Shown here: positions 9,775-17,385 of the stretch, one piece after another
Layout: each line of letters begins with the position of its first letter
Numbering within the stretch: the first letter of the stretch is position 1
NCBI GenBank assembly: GCA_964221845.1
Contig: CAXPZW010000026.1
Location: 1 to 64,000, forward strand
Length of the DNA stretch: 64,000 nt
Origin: CAXPZW01 sp964221845
GTDB lineage: Bacteria; Bacteroidota; Bacteroidia; Flavobacteriales_D; Sanyastnellaceae
Direction: 5' to 3'
Notes under the pieces: generated by a model
Seen by the model: the letters and a program-made list of their open reading frames with translations, nothing else
Told to the model about the DNA's origin: nothing
The model's database searches: none
Program-made: the position numbers and the translations under genes

Positions 9775-11049
9775 ATGAACCGTGATACCCAGTTGTTTGA
9801 CCTGGTGAGCCAGGAGCACCGCCGTCAGGTGGAAGGCATCGAACTGATTGCCTCTGAGAATTTTGTGAGCGACCAAGTGCTGGAAGCCGCAGGAAGCATC
9901 CTCACCAACAAATACGCAGAAGGCCTGCCCGGCAAACGCTACTACGGCGGTTGCGAAGTGGTGGACCAGGTCGAAAACCTCGCGATCGATCGCCTCAAGG
10001 AACTCTTTGGTGCGGTGTGGGCCAACGTGCAACCGCACTCTGGAGCCAACGCCAACTCTGCGGTCATGCTCGCGGTGCTCAAGCCGGGCGATGCCATTTT
10101 GGGCTTCGACCTCGCACACGGCGGGCACCTCACCCACGGTTCTCCGGTCAACTACAGCGGCCTGCTGTACCGCCCGCACTTCTACGGTGTGGAGCAAGAA
10201 ACCGGCACCATCGACATGGACAAGGTGGCAGCCACAGCCCGCGAATGCCAGCCCAAACTCATCATTTGCGGCGCTTCGGCATACTCACGTGATTGGGACT
10301 ACGCGCGCTTCCGCGCCATCGCCGACGAAGTAGGAGCATTGCTGTTGGCCGACGTCTCGCACCCGGCGGGTCTGATCGCCAAGGGCCTGCTCAACAACCC
10401 GTTGCCGCATTGCCACATCGTCACCAGTACCACCCACAAAACCCTGCGCGGCCCGCGCGGCGGCATCATCATGATGGGCGAGGACTTCGACAACCCATTT
10501 GGCAAAACCACCATGAAAGGAGTGGTTCGCAAAATGAGCTCCCTGTTGGACTCGGGGGTATTCCCGGGCATGCAAGGCGGTCCGTTGGAGCACGTGATCG
10601 CTGGTAAGGCGGTCGCTTTCGGTGAGGCGCTGTCGGACGACTTCAAGGTGTACGGCGAGCAAGTCATGGCCAACGCACAAGCCCTGGCCTCGGCTCTGGT
10701 AGACATGGACTACCACTTGATCTCAGGCGGTACCGACAACCACTGCATGCTCATCGACCTGACCAACAAGAACATCACCGGCAAGGCGGCTGAAGCTGCG
10801 CTCGGCAAGGCCGGCATCACCGTCAACAAGAACATGGTGCCGTTTGACACCCGCAGCCCGTTTGTGACCAGCGGTATCCGCATCGGTACCCCGGCCATTA
10901 CCACCCGTGGCGTGCGCGCCGAGGAGTGCGGTCAGGTGGCCACTTGGATCAACGCCGCGTTGGAATCCCACGAAGACGACGCAGCCCTCGATCGCATCCA
11001 TGGCGAAGTGCGCGATTGGATGTCAGGCCGTCCGCTTTTTCAAGGATAA
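9775..11049 (+). CDS. glyA: Serine hydroxymethyltransferase
   Basis: A protein of 424 residues, the usual length. It interconverts serine and glycine with transfer of a one-carbon unit to tetrahydrofolate, a cytosolic PLP enzyme feeding glycine, purine and thymidylate synthesis. Diagnostic sequences are ELIASENFVS, the NKYAEGLPGKRYYGG loop, QPHSGANAN, DVSHPAGLIA and the PLP-lysine motif STTHKTLRGPRGG (K222). The ATG at 9775 gives the standard N-terminus (MNRDTQLFDLVSQEHRRQ) and follows a -7 box; the frame runs open further upstream but without family similarity. Monocistronic by appearance; no strong terminator is visible just downstream. Confidence 0.98.
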   Translation: MNRDTQLFDLVSQEHRRQVEGIELIASENFVSDQVLEAAGSILTNKYAEGLPGKRYYGGCEVVDQVENLAIDRLKELFGAVWANVQPHSGANANSAVMLAVLKPGDAILGFDLAHGGHLTHGSPVNYSGLLYRPHFYGVEQETGTIDMDKVAATARECQPKLIICGASAYSRDWDYARFRAIADEVGALLLADVSHPAGLIAKGLLNNPLPHCHIVTSTTHKTLRGPRGGIIMMGEDFDNPFGKTTMKGVVRKMSSLLDSGVFPGMQGGPLEHVIAGKAVAFGEALSDDFKVYGEQVMANAQALASALVDMDYHLISGGTDNHCMLIDLTNKNITGKAAEAALGKAGITVNKNMVPFDTRSPFVTSGIRIGTPAITTRGVRAEECGQVATWINAALESHEDDAALDRIHGEVRDWMSGRPLFQG

Positions 11050-11163
11050 TCGCTGAATCGGGGGCTTCTACGCTCCCAGTAGGAGGGTGTGATAAATGTC
11101 ATGTCTTGCACGGGACTTTACCAATGTTGAGTTCCCATTGGGAAAGGAATGCCTACTTTGAGT

Positions 11164-11190
11164 CACTGCCTTCTGGTTTTGGGGGCAGTG
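11164..11190 (+). other. 7-bp inverted repeat between glyA and the next gene
   Basis: CACTGCC at 11164-11170 and GGCAGTG at 11184-11190 can form a hairpin with a 13-nt loop, followed by CTTTAA. It could be a weak glyA terminator or a structure in the leader of the gene starting at 11209. Nothing else in 11050-11208 looks functional. Confidence 0.3.
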
Positions 11191-11208
11191 CTTTAACCTC
11201 CTCCACCT

Positions 11209-11514
11209 ATGATCCAAGTACAACTCAAACTCATCGACACCGGCCTGCACGCCGATCTCGAGGCGTTGCAAGTCTCCCTGCGTTACCACCTGGGGCAAGA
11301 CCGCATTTTCATCGATTCTCAATCTCCGCTTACCCTGAAGGTCAAGTTCTTCCAGGACGGGCACCAGGAAAAAGTCCTGCTCGTGCTGCGCGACACCTTC
11401 ACCAAGGAGAAGATCGGCGAAAAGGTCCTGCATTATGTGGGCAGCACCTGGCTCAACGATGTCACCCACGAGGCCCACGCCTTGGTGGTAAATTTGATTG
11501 TGCAAGCGGCTTAG
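11209..11514 (+). CDS. Uncharacterised 101-residue protein upstream of the SiaBC-like genes
   Basis: A soluble protein of 101 residues (MIQVQLKLIDTGLHADLEAL...) that I do not assign to a family. It has no signal peptide, membrane segment or cysteine. Alternating hydrophobic and charged residues (LTLKVKFF, EKVLLVLRD) suggest a mixed alpha/beta fold. The purine-rich stretch is weak, but the ATG at 11209 is the only sensible start. It lies 84 nt before the SiaB-like gene on the same strand and could belong to that module, though the intervening inverted repeat may separate their expression. Confidence 0.65.
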   Translation: MIQVQLKLIDTGLHADLEALQVSLRYHLGQDRIFIDSQSPLTLKVKFFQDGHQEKVLLVLRDTFTKEKIGEKVLHYVGSTWLNDVTHEAHALVVNLIVQAA

Positions 11515-11535
11515 TCTGACTCTAACAACTAATTT

Positions 11536-11596
11536 GCGTTGGCTACGTAGAACGTCGTGTGGTCGTCCGGAACTGCCGGGCACCACCGGCCAACGC
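11536..11596 (+). other. Inverted repeat in the leader of the SiaB-like gene
   Basis: GCGTTGGC (11536-11543) and GCCAACGC (11589-11596) are perfect inverted copies flanking 45 nt that also contain CCGG-rich complementarity. The right arm ends 2 nt before the ATG at 11599, so a folded RNA would place the start codon at the base of a stem. Confidence 0.35.
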
Positions 11597-11598
11597 GC

Positions 11599-12672
11599 AT
11601 GGACAAGCTGAAACATTCCGCCCTAGAAATTTACCGGGAACACCGCCTCGACGACATGTTCCTGGTTTACCGTGGCTTCATTTCCGATGAGCTCACCAGC
11701 ACCTTTCTGGACATCTCGGAAAACACCGTGGTAGACACCCTTGGGCTGACCAAAGTCAACCGCAAGGCGTCCTTCCTGCTGGTGGAGTGCTTCCAGAACA
11801 TGCTCAAGCACACCCACTCCGAACACATCGACATCCGCGAGCACGCGGATGCCTTGTTCCACTTCCGGTTCCACCCGGATTACTTCCGCATCAATTCCAT
11901 CAACACCATTTCCCGCTCTGAAGAAGCCGGTCTGCGTGAAGCCGTAGAGGAAATCAACGCCCTCGACGCCGATTCGCTCAAGGCCCTCTACAAAGACCGC
12001 CTGGTGGCCAACGAACTCAGCGACAAAGGCGGCGCCGGACTCGGGTTGATTGAAATGGCGCGCAAGTCAGGCCAAAAACTCCATTACGATTTCCGTCCCA
12101 TCGACGGCGACCGTTCAGCGTTTTGGCAACAGATCACCATGGCGCAAAACGGCTACAACGCCACGCTTGATACCCTCGACGACCTCGAACGCATGCAGGC
12201 CAAGGTCGAATCCGAGGATGTGGTACTCATCTACAAAGGCGACCTGTCCCAGAAGGCCATCCTGCCCCTGATTTTGCTCTTGGAAAAGAACACCGACGGC
12301 AATGCCCTGCTGAGTAAACGCGCCGGCATCACCATGATAGAGATGCTTCAGAATGCATCCAAACACGGGCTCAACCGCGGTGTGCTCAAGCTCTACCGCG
12401 TGGAAGAGAAAATGCTCATTGAAGTGGGCAACACCCTAGAATTGGCTCAAGGACAAGCGCTGGTGGAGCGTCTGGAAGTTCTTCACAACATGAGTGAGGA
12501 TGAACTCAAAGAGGCCTACCGAAATCATTTGAGAAATGTTCGTAATCTTGAGCAGCAAACCAACTCGGGATTGGGGCTGATGGAGATCGCCCGCCTCAGC
12601 GGTGGAGCGTTCGACTTCGACCTTCAGCCTGAGGACGGCGCCGGTTTCTTCACCTTCCGGGTGACGTTGTAA
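11599..12672 (+). CDS. SiaB-type kinase-like protein with two fused DUF6272 domains
   Basis: A protein of 357 residues made of two homologous halves. Half one (about 1-180) has LVYRGFIS, an N-box-like VECFQNMLKH and a G-box-like GGAGLGLIEMARKSG; half two (about 190-357) has LIYKGDLS, IEMLQNASKH and NSGLGLMEIARLSG. These are features of the SiaB / DUF6272 family, GHKL-fold proteins related to anti-sigma-factor kinases. In Pseudomonas, SiaB is a single-domain kinase that phosphorylates SiaC. The SiaC-like gene follows 8 nt downstream. The ATG at 11599 is chosen because both domains are complete from there; the frame extends 14 codons upstream through the inverted repeat. Whether both halves bind ATP is unknown. 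Confidence 0.85.
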   Translation: MDKLKHSALEIYREHRLDDMFLVYRGFISDELTSTFLDISENTVVDTLGLTKVNRKASFLLVECFQNMLKHTHSEHIDIREHADALFHFRFHPDYFRINSINTISRSEEAGLREAVEEINALDADSLKALYKDRLVANELSDKGGAGLGLIEMARKSGQKLHYDFRPIDGDRSAFWQQITMAQNGYNATLDTLDDLERMQAKVESEDVVLIYKGDLSQKAILPLILLLEKNTDGNALLSKRAGITMIEMLQNASKHGLNRGVLKLYRVEEKMLIEVGNTLELAQGQALVERLEVLHNMSEDELKEAYRNHLRNVRNLEQQTNSGLGLMEIARLSGGAFDFDLQPEDGAGFFTFRVTL

Positions 12673-12680
12673 CTGCCTGC

Positions 12681-13064
12681 ATGCTGCCAGAAGCCTACCA
12701 CATAGCTGCCACCGCCGAAACTCCGGCCGTGACCCTCGACGCAAGTGCAGGCGTGTACCGCATTGAAGGCCGTTCCCTCCCCGAAAATGCCCACCAGTTT
12801 TACCAGCCCTTCATCGATTGGTTCGTCCAATTGCTCGAGACCCCGGGCCGTCAGTTGGAACTGGAACTCTACCTGGATTACTACAACTCCTCCACCGGCC
12901 GTTACCTCATGGAACTCATGATGGCCTTGGAAGAGCGCAGCAACACCAGCAACGTAGGCATCCTCTGGAAGGCCGATGCCGATGATGATATCATGCTTGA
13001 AAAAGGGGAGGAGTTCCGCCAGCTCTTGAAGATTCCCGTGCAGGTCAAGGCGCTGGAGTCCTGA
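12681..13064 (+). CDS. SiaC-family regulatory phosphoprotein (DUF1987)
   Basis: A protein of 127 residues with the family signature TPAVTLD...GVYRIEGRSLPENAHQFYQP near residues 14-43 and the LDYYNSSTGRYLMEL segment (NSST, residues 69-72), the region that carries the phospho-acceptor in characterised members. In Pseudomonas aeruginosa, SiaC is phosphorylated by SiaB, dephosphorylated by SiaA and, when unphosphorylated, activates the diguanylate cyclase SiaD. No GGDEF gene is in this window, so the output here may differ. It lies 8 nt after the SiaB-like gene and ends exactly where the opposing phosphatase gene ends. Confidence 0.88.
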   Translation: MLPEAYHIAATAETPAVTLDASAGVYRIEGRSLPENAHQFYQPFIDWFVQLLETPGRQLELELYLDYYNSSTGRYLMELMMALEERSNTSNVGILWKADADDDIMLEKGEEFRQLLKIPVQVKALES

Positions 13065-15044
13065 TTAGCGGAGTCGCGTACCCAACACCAGAATGTCGTC
13101 CAACTGGGCATTGCGCCCTTTCCATTGATCGAGTGCCGCTGCAAGTTTGCCGGAGGTCGATTCCACCGTATCGCGTGCGCAGTCGAGCAGGATTTGCTGA
13201 AAACGCTTCTTGTTGAGCTTCTTGTTTTGCGGACCGCCAAATTGGTCCATGAACCCATCGGTGAACATGTACAGCTGGTCGCCGGTCTCGTAGGAGATGG
13301 TCTGGGTCTTGAACTGAAAGGCCACATCCATACGGGCTGAGAACGAGCCGCCGATGTACAGCGAGTCGCCTTTGAATTCCAGCACGTCTTGATCACGCAC
13401 GATGAATACCGGGTTCTGTGCCCCTGCAAATTCAATGGTACGTGTGGCTTCGTCGATGATGCAAAGACTCATGTCCATGCCGTCTTGGGCGCTTTCGCCG
13501 GCCCCTTCCTGGTGGAGTGCATCCACAATTTCGTGGTGGACCGCTGAGAGGATTTCTGCCGGATCTGTGATGCCCAGTTCGTGCACCACCTTGTTGAGTT
13601 TGTTGTGCGCGATGAGCGACATGAAGGCCCCTGGAACGCCGTGTCCGGTGCAATCGATGGTGCTCAGCAGGATGCGGTCGCCGAGTTGCTCGTACCAGTA
13701 GAAATCGCCCGAGACGATGTCTTTGGGCTGCAGGTAAATGAAGGTCTCAGGAAGCTTAGCACGGATCTGATCCTCGGGCACCAAAATCGAGCGCTGGATC
13801 TTCTTGGCGTAGCTCATCGAAGACAGGATCTTGTGACGCTGGGACTTGATCTCGGCGTTTTGGCGGTTCAGGATGCGGTTGATGCGCTTTTTGCGACGCA
13901 GGTGGTAGGCCTGGATGCAGATCAGGGTCAGAATCAGGATGCCGATGGCCAAGTAGATCAGGTCTTTTTGACGGGCACGGGCTTCGCGCTCCACCATGTT
14001 GGCTTGGATCTCGGCGTATTCGCGTTCGCGCTTTTCCTTTTCGTAGCGGGCGTTCAGCTCGGAGATGCGGTTGAAGTTGTTCTTGGCATCGAGGCTGTCT
14101 TTGAGCACCAGGTAGTCTTGTTGATAGGTGAAAGCGGTTTCAAAGTCGCCGCGTTCTTGGTGGATTTGGGCGCGCTGGTCGTAGACCGAAAGGATGACCT
14201 CGCCGTATTGGAGTTCGGAGGCCAGGCTTTCGGCTTGCTTGAGTTCTTGCAGGGCGCGGGGAAAGTCGCCTTGCTTACGGAACACCTCGCTCAGGGTGAT
14301 GTGCACGTCGCAGACCTGCAGCAGATCTTGTTCCTCGTCGCGCAGCAATTCGGTGAGCCCGAGTTGTGCGTGGAAGGCGGCGGAGTCGAGTTGTTCGGTC
14401 TCCAAAAACAGCACGGCTTTGAGCGGTGCGTAGCGTTGGTCGGTGTTGTGGGTGCGTTGGAAGGCCTCCAGCTTGCGCAGGTAATGCCAGCTGCTGTCGG
14501 TCTGTTCCAGCGCGAGGTATGCACCGGAGATGTTGAACAGGTTCAGCGCACAGGTGGGGTAATCCTCGATGCGCAGCGAGAGCGCATAGGCTTCTTTGTA
14601 GTGTTGGATGGAGGCTTCGTGTTCCTCCATGGTGGCGTACATGACCCCAATGTTGTTGATGGCGCGGTTGGCCCCGTGATCGTCTCCGCAGGCCAGCGAG
14701 AGCTGGTAGCTTTCCTGGAAGGACTCAATGGCGTCGATGTAATGCGATTGTACGTAGGAGCGGATGCCCAGCAAGTTGTGGATCTTGGCCAGACGTACCG
14801 TGTCTGCCGCTTCTTCGGCGATGATCAAGGCTTGGTCGCAGAACACTTTAGAAGAATCGGGGTCGACGAAAATGAGGTTGTCGGCGATCTCCACCTGAAT
14901 GCGCAAACGGGACGTATCGCTCTCGGCCACGGCCAGTTGCTGGCGCAAACTGTCCTGACGGATAGATTCCGCACCGCCGGCTCCATACGTGAGGCATGAA
15001 GTCAGCAGCAGGACAAAGGTGGATATGGTCCGCAAATGCTGCAC
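13065..15044 (-). CDS. TPR sensor with C-terminal SpoIIE/PP2C phosphatase (SiaA-like role)
   Basis: A protein of 659 residues starting at GTG (15044), with an export signal holding a possible lipobox (LLLTSC) near residue 17. Order: export signal; several TPRs (about 50-310, e.g. AINNIGVMYATMEEHEASIQHYKEAY); a coiled coil; one membrane segment (about 358-378, IYLAIGILILTLICIQAY) with a basic stop; and a SpoIIE-type PP2C domain (about 425-655) with PKDIVSGDFYWYE, DCTGHGVPGAFMS, GMDMSLCII and DQLYMFTDGFMDQFGG, so the metal-binding aspartates are present. The layout implies extracytoplasmic TPR sensing and a cytoplasmic phosphatase. Its convergent neighbour is the SiaC-like substrate candidate, which makes a SiaA-like role plausible. 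Confidence 0.88.
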   Translation of the reverse strand: MQHLRTISTFVLLLTSCLTYGAGGAESIRQDSLRQQLAVAESDTSRLRIQVEIADNLIFVDPDSSKVFCDQALIIAEEAADTVRLAKIHNLLGIRSYVQSHYIDAIESFQESYQLSLACGDDHGANRAINNIGVMYATMEEHEASIQHYKEAYALSLRIEDYPTCALNLFNISGAYLALEQTDSSWHYLRKLEAFQRTHNTDQRYAPLKAVLFLETEQLDSAAFHAQLGLTELLRDEEQDLLQVCDVHITLSEVFRKQGDFPRALQELKQAESLASELQYGEVILSVYDQRAQIHQERGDFETAFTYQQDYLVLKDSLDAKNNFNRISELNARYEKEKREREYAEIQANMVEREARARQKDLIYLAIGILILTLICIQAYHLRRKKRINRILNRQNAEIKSQRHKILSSMSYAKKIQRSILVPEDQIRAKLPETFIYLQPKDIVSGDFYWYEQLGDRILLSTIDCTGHGVPGAFMSLIAHNKLNKVVHELGITDPAEILSAVHHEIVDALHQEGAGESAQDGMDMSLCIIDEATRTIEFAGAQNPVFIVRDQDVLEFKGDSLYIGGSFSARMDVAFQFKTQTISYETGDQLYMFTDGFMDQFGGPQNKKLNKKRFQQILLDCARDTVESTSGKLAAALDQWKGRNAQLDDILVLGTRLR

Positions 15045-15108
15045 GGTTTATCAGGATGGTCCTTTTCTTCTACGGAGAAGATGGATTTCGGTTTCAATGT
15101 GCGAATCG

Positions 15109-15139
15109 TTGTGGTTTTCCACAACTCTGTGTATATTTG
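15109..15139 (+). promoter_or_regulatory. rpsT promoter with palindrome over the -33 element
   Basis: The -7 box TATATTTG (15132-15139) is 20 nt downstream of a -33 TTG (15109-15111), good Bacteroidota spacing. The -33 forms the left arm of TTGTGG-TTTT-CCACAA (15109-15124), a perfect 6-bp inverted repeat that could be an operator. Confidence 0.6.
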
Positions 15140-15164
15140 CACCCCAATTTTTTGAAAGACAACC

Positions 15165-15416
15165 ATGGCTCACCACAAGTCTGCCCTCAAGCGCATCCGT
15201 CAAAACGCCAAGCGTAAGGCGCACAACGCTTACTACCACAAGACCACCCGCAACGCAGTTCGTAAACTGCGTGCAACCACTGACCGCAAAGAGGCCGAAG
15301 GCCAACTGACCGCAGTTTTCAGCATGCTCGACAAGTTGGGCAAGCGCAACATCATCCACAAAAACAAAGTAGCGAACATCAAGTCGAGCCTCCAGCTCCA
15401 CGTGAACTCGCTCTAA
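15165..15416 (+). CDS. rpsT: 30S ribosomal protein S20
   Basis: An 83-residue, strongly basic protein with the typical S20 start MAHHKSALKRIRQNAKRKAHN and the helical pattern that binds 16S rRNA in the small subunit body. Length fits the family. It has its own promoter and a Rho-independent terminator, so it appears to be monocistronic, as in many bacteria. It is divergent from the TPR/SpoIIE phosphatase gene. Confidence 0.97.
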   Translation: MAHHKSALKRIRQNAKRKAHNAYYHKTTRNAVRKLRATTDRKEAEGQLTAVFSMLDKLGKRNIIHKNKVANIKSSLQLHVNSL

Positions 15417-15442
15417 CAACATTCTCAGAAAATTGGGAAGAA

Positions 15443-15468
15443 GGCTGCCTGTTGGGCGGCCTTTTTTT
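15443..15468 (+). terminator. Rho-independent terminator of rpsT
   Basis: GGCTGCC (15443-15449), loop TGTTG, GGCGGCC (15455-15461) forms a 7-bp stem with one G-T wobble, followed by seven Ts. Confidence 0.85.
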
Positions 15469-15480
15469 GTGCCCCACATC

Positions 15481-15512
15481 CGCGTATACCCGTTTCTACC
15501 CGGGTATACGCG
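15481..15512 (+). repeat. Perfect 12-bp inverted repeat between rpsT and radC
   Basis: CGCGTATACCCG (15481-15492) and CGGGTATACGCG (15501-15512) flank an 8-nt loop and are followed by TTTAA. It comes just after the rpsT terminator and 55 nt before the radC start. It could be a second hairpin or a dimeric regulator site. Confidence 0.55.
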
Positions 15513-15566
15513 TTTAACTCCCGGCTAGTCGCACTGGCCAGTGGCATGTTGCAGGCAAAAAACACC

Positions 15567-16250
15567 ATGCACATCCCCCTTCACGACCTCCACGCCGCCG
15601 ATCGTCCCCGCGAAAAAATGCTCCTGCGCGGCCCCCATGCGCTTACCGATGCTGAATTGATTGCCGTACTGCTGGGCAGCGGGCGGGTAGGTGAGTCTGC
15701 CCTCGCGCTGGCCACGCGCATCTTGGACGCGGTAGACCGCAGCCTGTTTGAATTGGGCAAACGCAGCCCCCAACGCCTCATGGAATTTGAAGGGGTAGGA
15801 GAGGCCAAGGCCCTGCGCATTTGCACTGCGCTGGAATTGGCGCGTCGCCGCCGGGATGCACCACCGCTGCAACGCACCGTGGTCAGCAGTTCTTTGGAGG
15901 CCTTTGAGGCGTGCCGCCACGAGATGGAAGACCTGCAAGTGGAGCAGCTGCGCGTGCTGCTCATGGACCGCGGCAACCGCATCATTCGCCAACAAGTGCT
16001 CACCTCGGGCGGCCCTTCGGGAACGGTGGCTGACCCCAAATTGGTCTTCCAAGCTGCACTGGAGCACCGGGCTACTTCGTTGATATTGGTGCACAACCAC
16101 CCTTCGGGCAACATCCGTCCCAGCGAGGCCGACCGGCAGGTGACCGAACGGATTGCCACCTCGGGTGCGATGTTGGATTTGCCCTTGACCGATCATCTCA
16201 TCGTGGGACACGGTCAATATTTTAGCTTTGCCGATGAAGGAATACTCTAG
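15567..16250 (+). CDS. radC: RadC-family JAMM/MPN+ domain protein
   Basis: A protein of 227 residues. N-terminal helix-hairpin-helix-like part (LMEFEGVGEAKALRICTALELARR), then a JAB1/MPN/Mov34-type metalloprotease-like domain with the full zinc motif HNHPSGNIRPSEAD and a distal DHLIVGHGQYFSF. Despite its old name, RadC has no established role in DNA repair. The ATG at 15567 (MHIPLHDL) is preferred over 15546 because the family usually starts close to the ADRPREKML segment. The wecB-like gene starts one base after its stop, so it heads a plus-strand operon. Confidence 0.93.
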   Translation: MHIPLHDLHAADRPREKMLLRGPHALTDAELIAVLLGSGRVGESALALATRILDAVDRSLFELGKRSPQRLMEFEGVGEAKALRICTALELARRRRDAPPLQRTVVSSSLEAFEACRHEMEDLQVEQLRVLLMDRGNRIIRQQVLTSGGPSGTVADPKLVFQAALEHRATSLILVHNHPSGNIRPSEADRQVTERIATSGAMLDLPLTDHLIVGHGQYFSFADEGIL

Positions 16251-16251
16251 C

Positions 16252-17385
16252 ATGAAGCACATCCTGACTGTCATCGGCGCTCGGCCGCAGATCATCAAAG
16301 CCGCCGCGCTCAGCCGCGCCATTCGCCACCACTACGCAGACCGCTTGCGCGAAACCATCGTGCACACCGGTCAGCACTACGACGCCAACATGTCACAGGT
16401 GTTCCTCGAGGAGTTGGGTGTGCCTGCGCCTGAGCACAACCTGGAGGTGGGCAGCGGTTCCCACGGTGCGCAAACAGCCCGCATGCTGGAAGGCATCGAG
16501 CGCATTTTGCTGGATGACCGTCCGGATGCGCTGCTGGTGTATGGCGATACCAACTCTACGGTGGCCGGCTCTTTGGCCGCCATCAAACTGGGCATTCCAG
16601 TGGTGCACGTAGAGGCGGGCCTACGCTCGTTCAACAAGGCCATGCCCGAGGAGGTCAACCGCATCCTGACCGACCACGCGTCCACTTTGCTGTTCACGCC
16701 TACAGTCACCGGGCTAGACAACCTCAAGGCCGAAGGCTTCAACACCGAGGCCCAGGCTCCCTTCTACGCAGATCACCCCGGGGTGTTCCACTGCGGAGAT
16801 GTGATGTACGACAACAGCCTGCATTTTGCAGCACAAGCTGCCCACCTGCAAGTGGCCCAAAGCCACGGCGTAACGGGCGACTACATTTTGGCCACCTGCC
16901 ACCGCCCTTCCAACACCGATACCGCCGAGGCGTTGCACAGCGTGCTAGGCACTCTGCTGGAAGTGTCAGAACAACTGCCGGTGGTTTTGCCCTTGCACCC
17001 ACGCACACGTGCCCGGCTAGAAGCCCTCGCTCCGGAGCTGTTGGCCCAGTTGGAAGCTGCGGATACGGTGCACCTGATTCCCCCAGTGTCGTTCCTGGAA
17101 ATGATCGACCTCGAGGCCCGCTGTGCCCTGGTCATGACCGATTCTGGTGGCGTACAAAAGGAGGCCTTCTTCTTCAAGAAACCCTGCGTCATCCTGCGCG
17201 AACAAACCGAATGGGTGGAAATCGTGGACAACGGCAACGCCCTGCTTGCAGGCGCGGACCCTGTGCGTATCCGCGAAGCGTTTGCCCAACTGCGCAGTGC
17301 AGAGGCGCTCATCTACCCGCCGTTTTACGGCGACGGTCACGCCGCTGAATTCATTGCCGCACGCATCCTGGATAGCCTCGTATGA
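16252..17385 (+). CDS. wecB: Non-hydrolysing UDP-N-acetylglucosamine 2-epimerase (WecB/WbpI family)
   Basis: A protein of 377 residues, normal for the family. Diagnostic segments: GARPQIIKAAAL, VHTGQHYDANMS, VYGDTNSTVAGSLAA, VHVEAGLRSFNKAMPEEVNR and DSGGVQKEAFFFKKPCVILREQTEW. It converts UDP-GlcNAc to UDP-ManNAc, or the di-acetamido uronate analogue in WbpI-type enzymes. The ATG at 16252 sits one base after the radC stop. It overlaps the next gene by 4 nt. It may supply the last step for the amino-uronate genes at 29.9-35.3 kb, which lack an epimerase; this is inference. Confidence 0.92.
   Translation: MKHILTVIGARPQIIKAAALSRAIRHHYADRLRETIVHTGQHYDANMSQVFLEELGVPAPEHNLEVGSGSHGAQTARMLEGIERILLDDRPDALLVYGDTNSTVAGSLAAIKLGIPVVHVEAGLRSFNKAMPEEVNRILTDHASTLLFTPTVTGLDNLKAEGFNTEAQAPFYADHPGVFHCGDVMYDNSLHFAAQAAHLQVAQSHGVTGDYILATCHRPSNTDTAEALHSVLGTLLEVSEQLPVVLPLHPRTRARLEALAPELLAQLEAADTVHLIPPVSFLEMIDLEARCALVMTDSGGVQKEAFFFKKPCVILREQTEWVEIVDNGNALLAGADPVRIREAFAQLRSAEALIYPPFYGDGHAAEFIAARILDSLV

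Noticed and set aside
13581..14999. 472-codon open frame on the plus strand
   Set aside because: Fully antisense to the TPR/SpoIIE phosphatase gene, whose motifs are clear. GC-rich codon use keeps the opposite frame open; the translation is Val/Gly/Leu-rich without domains.
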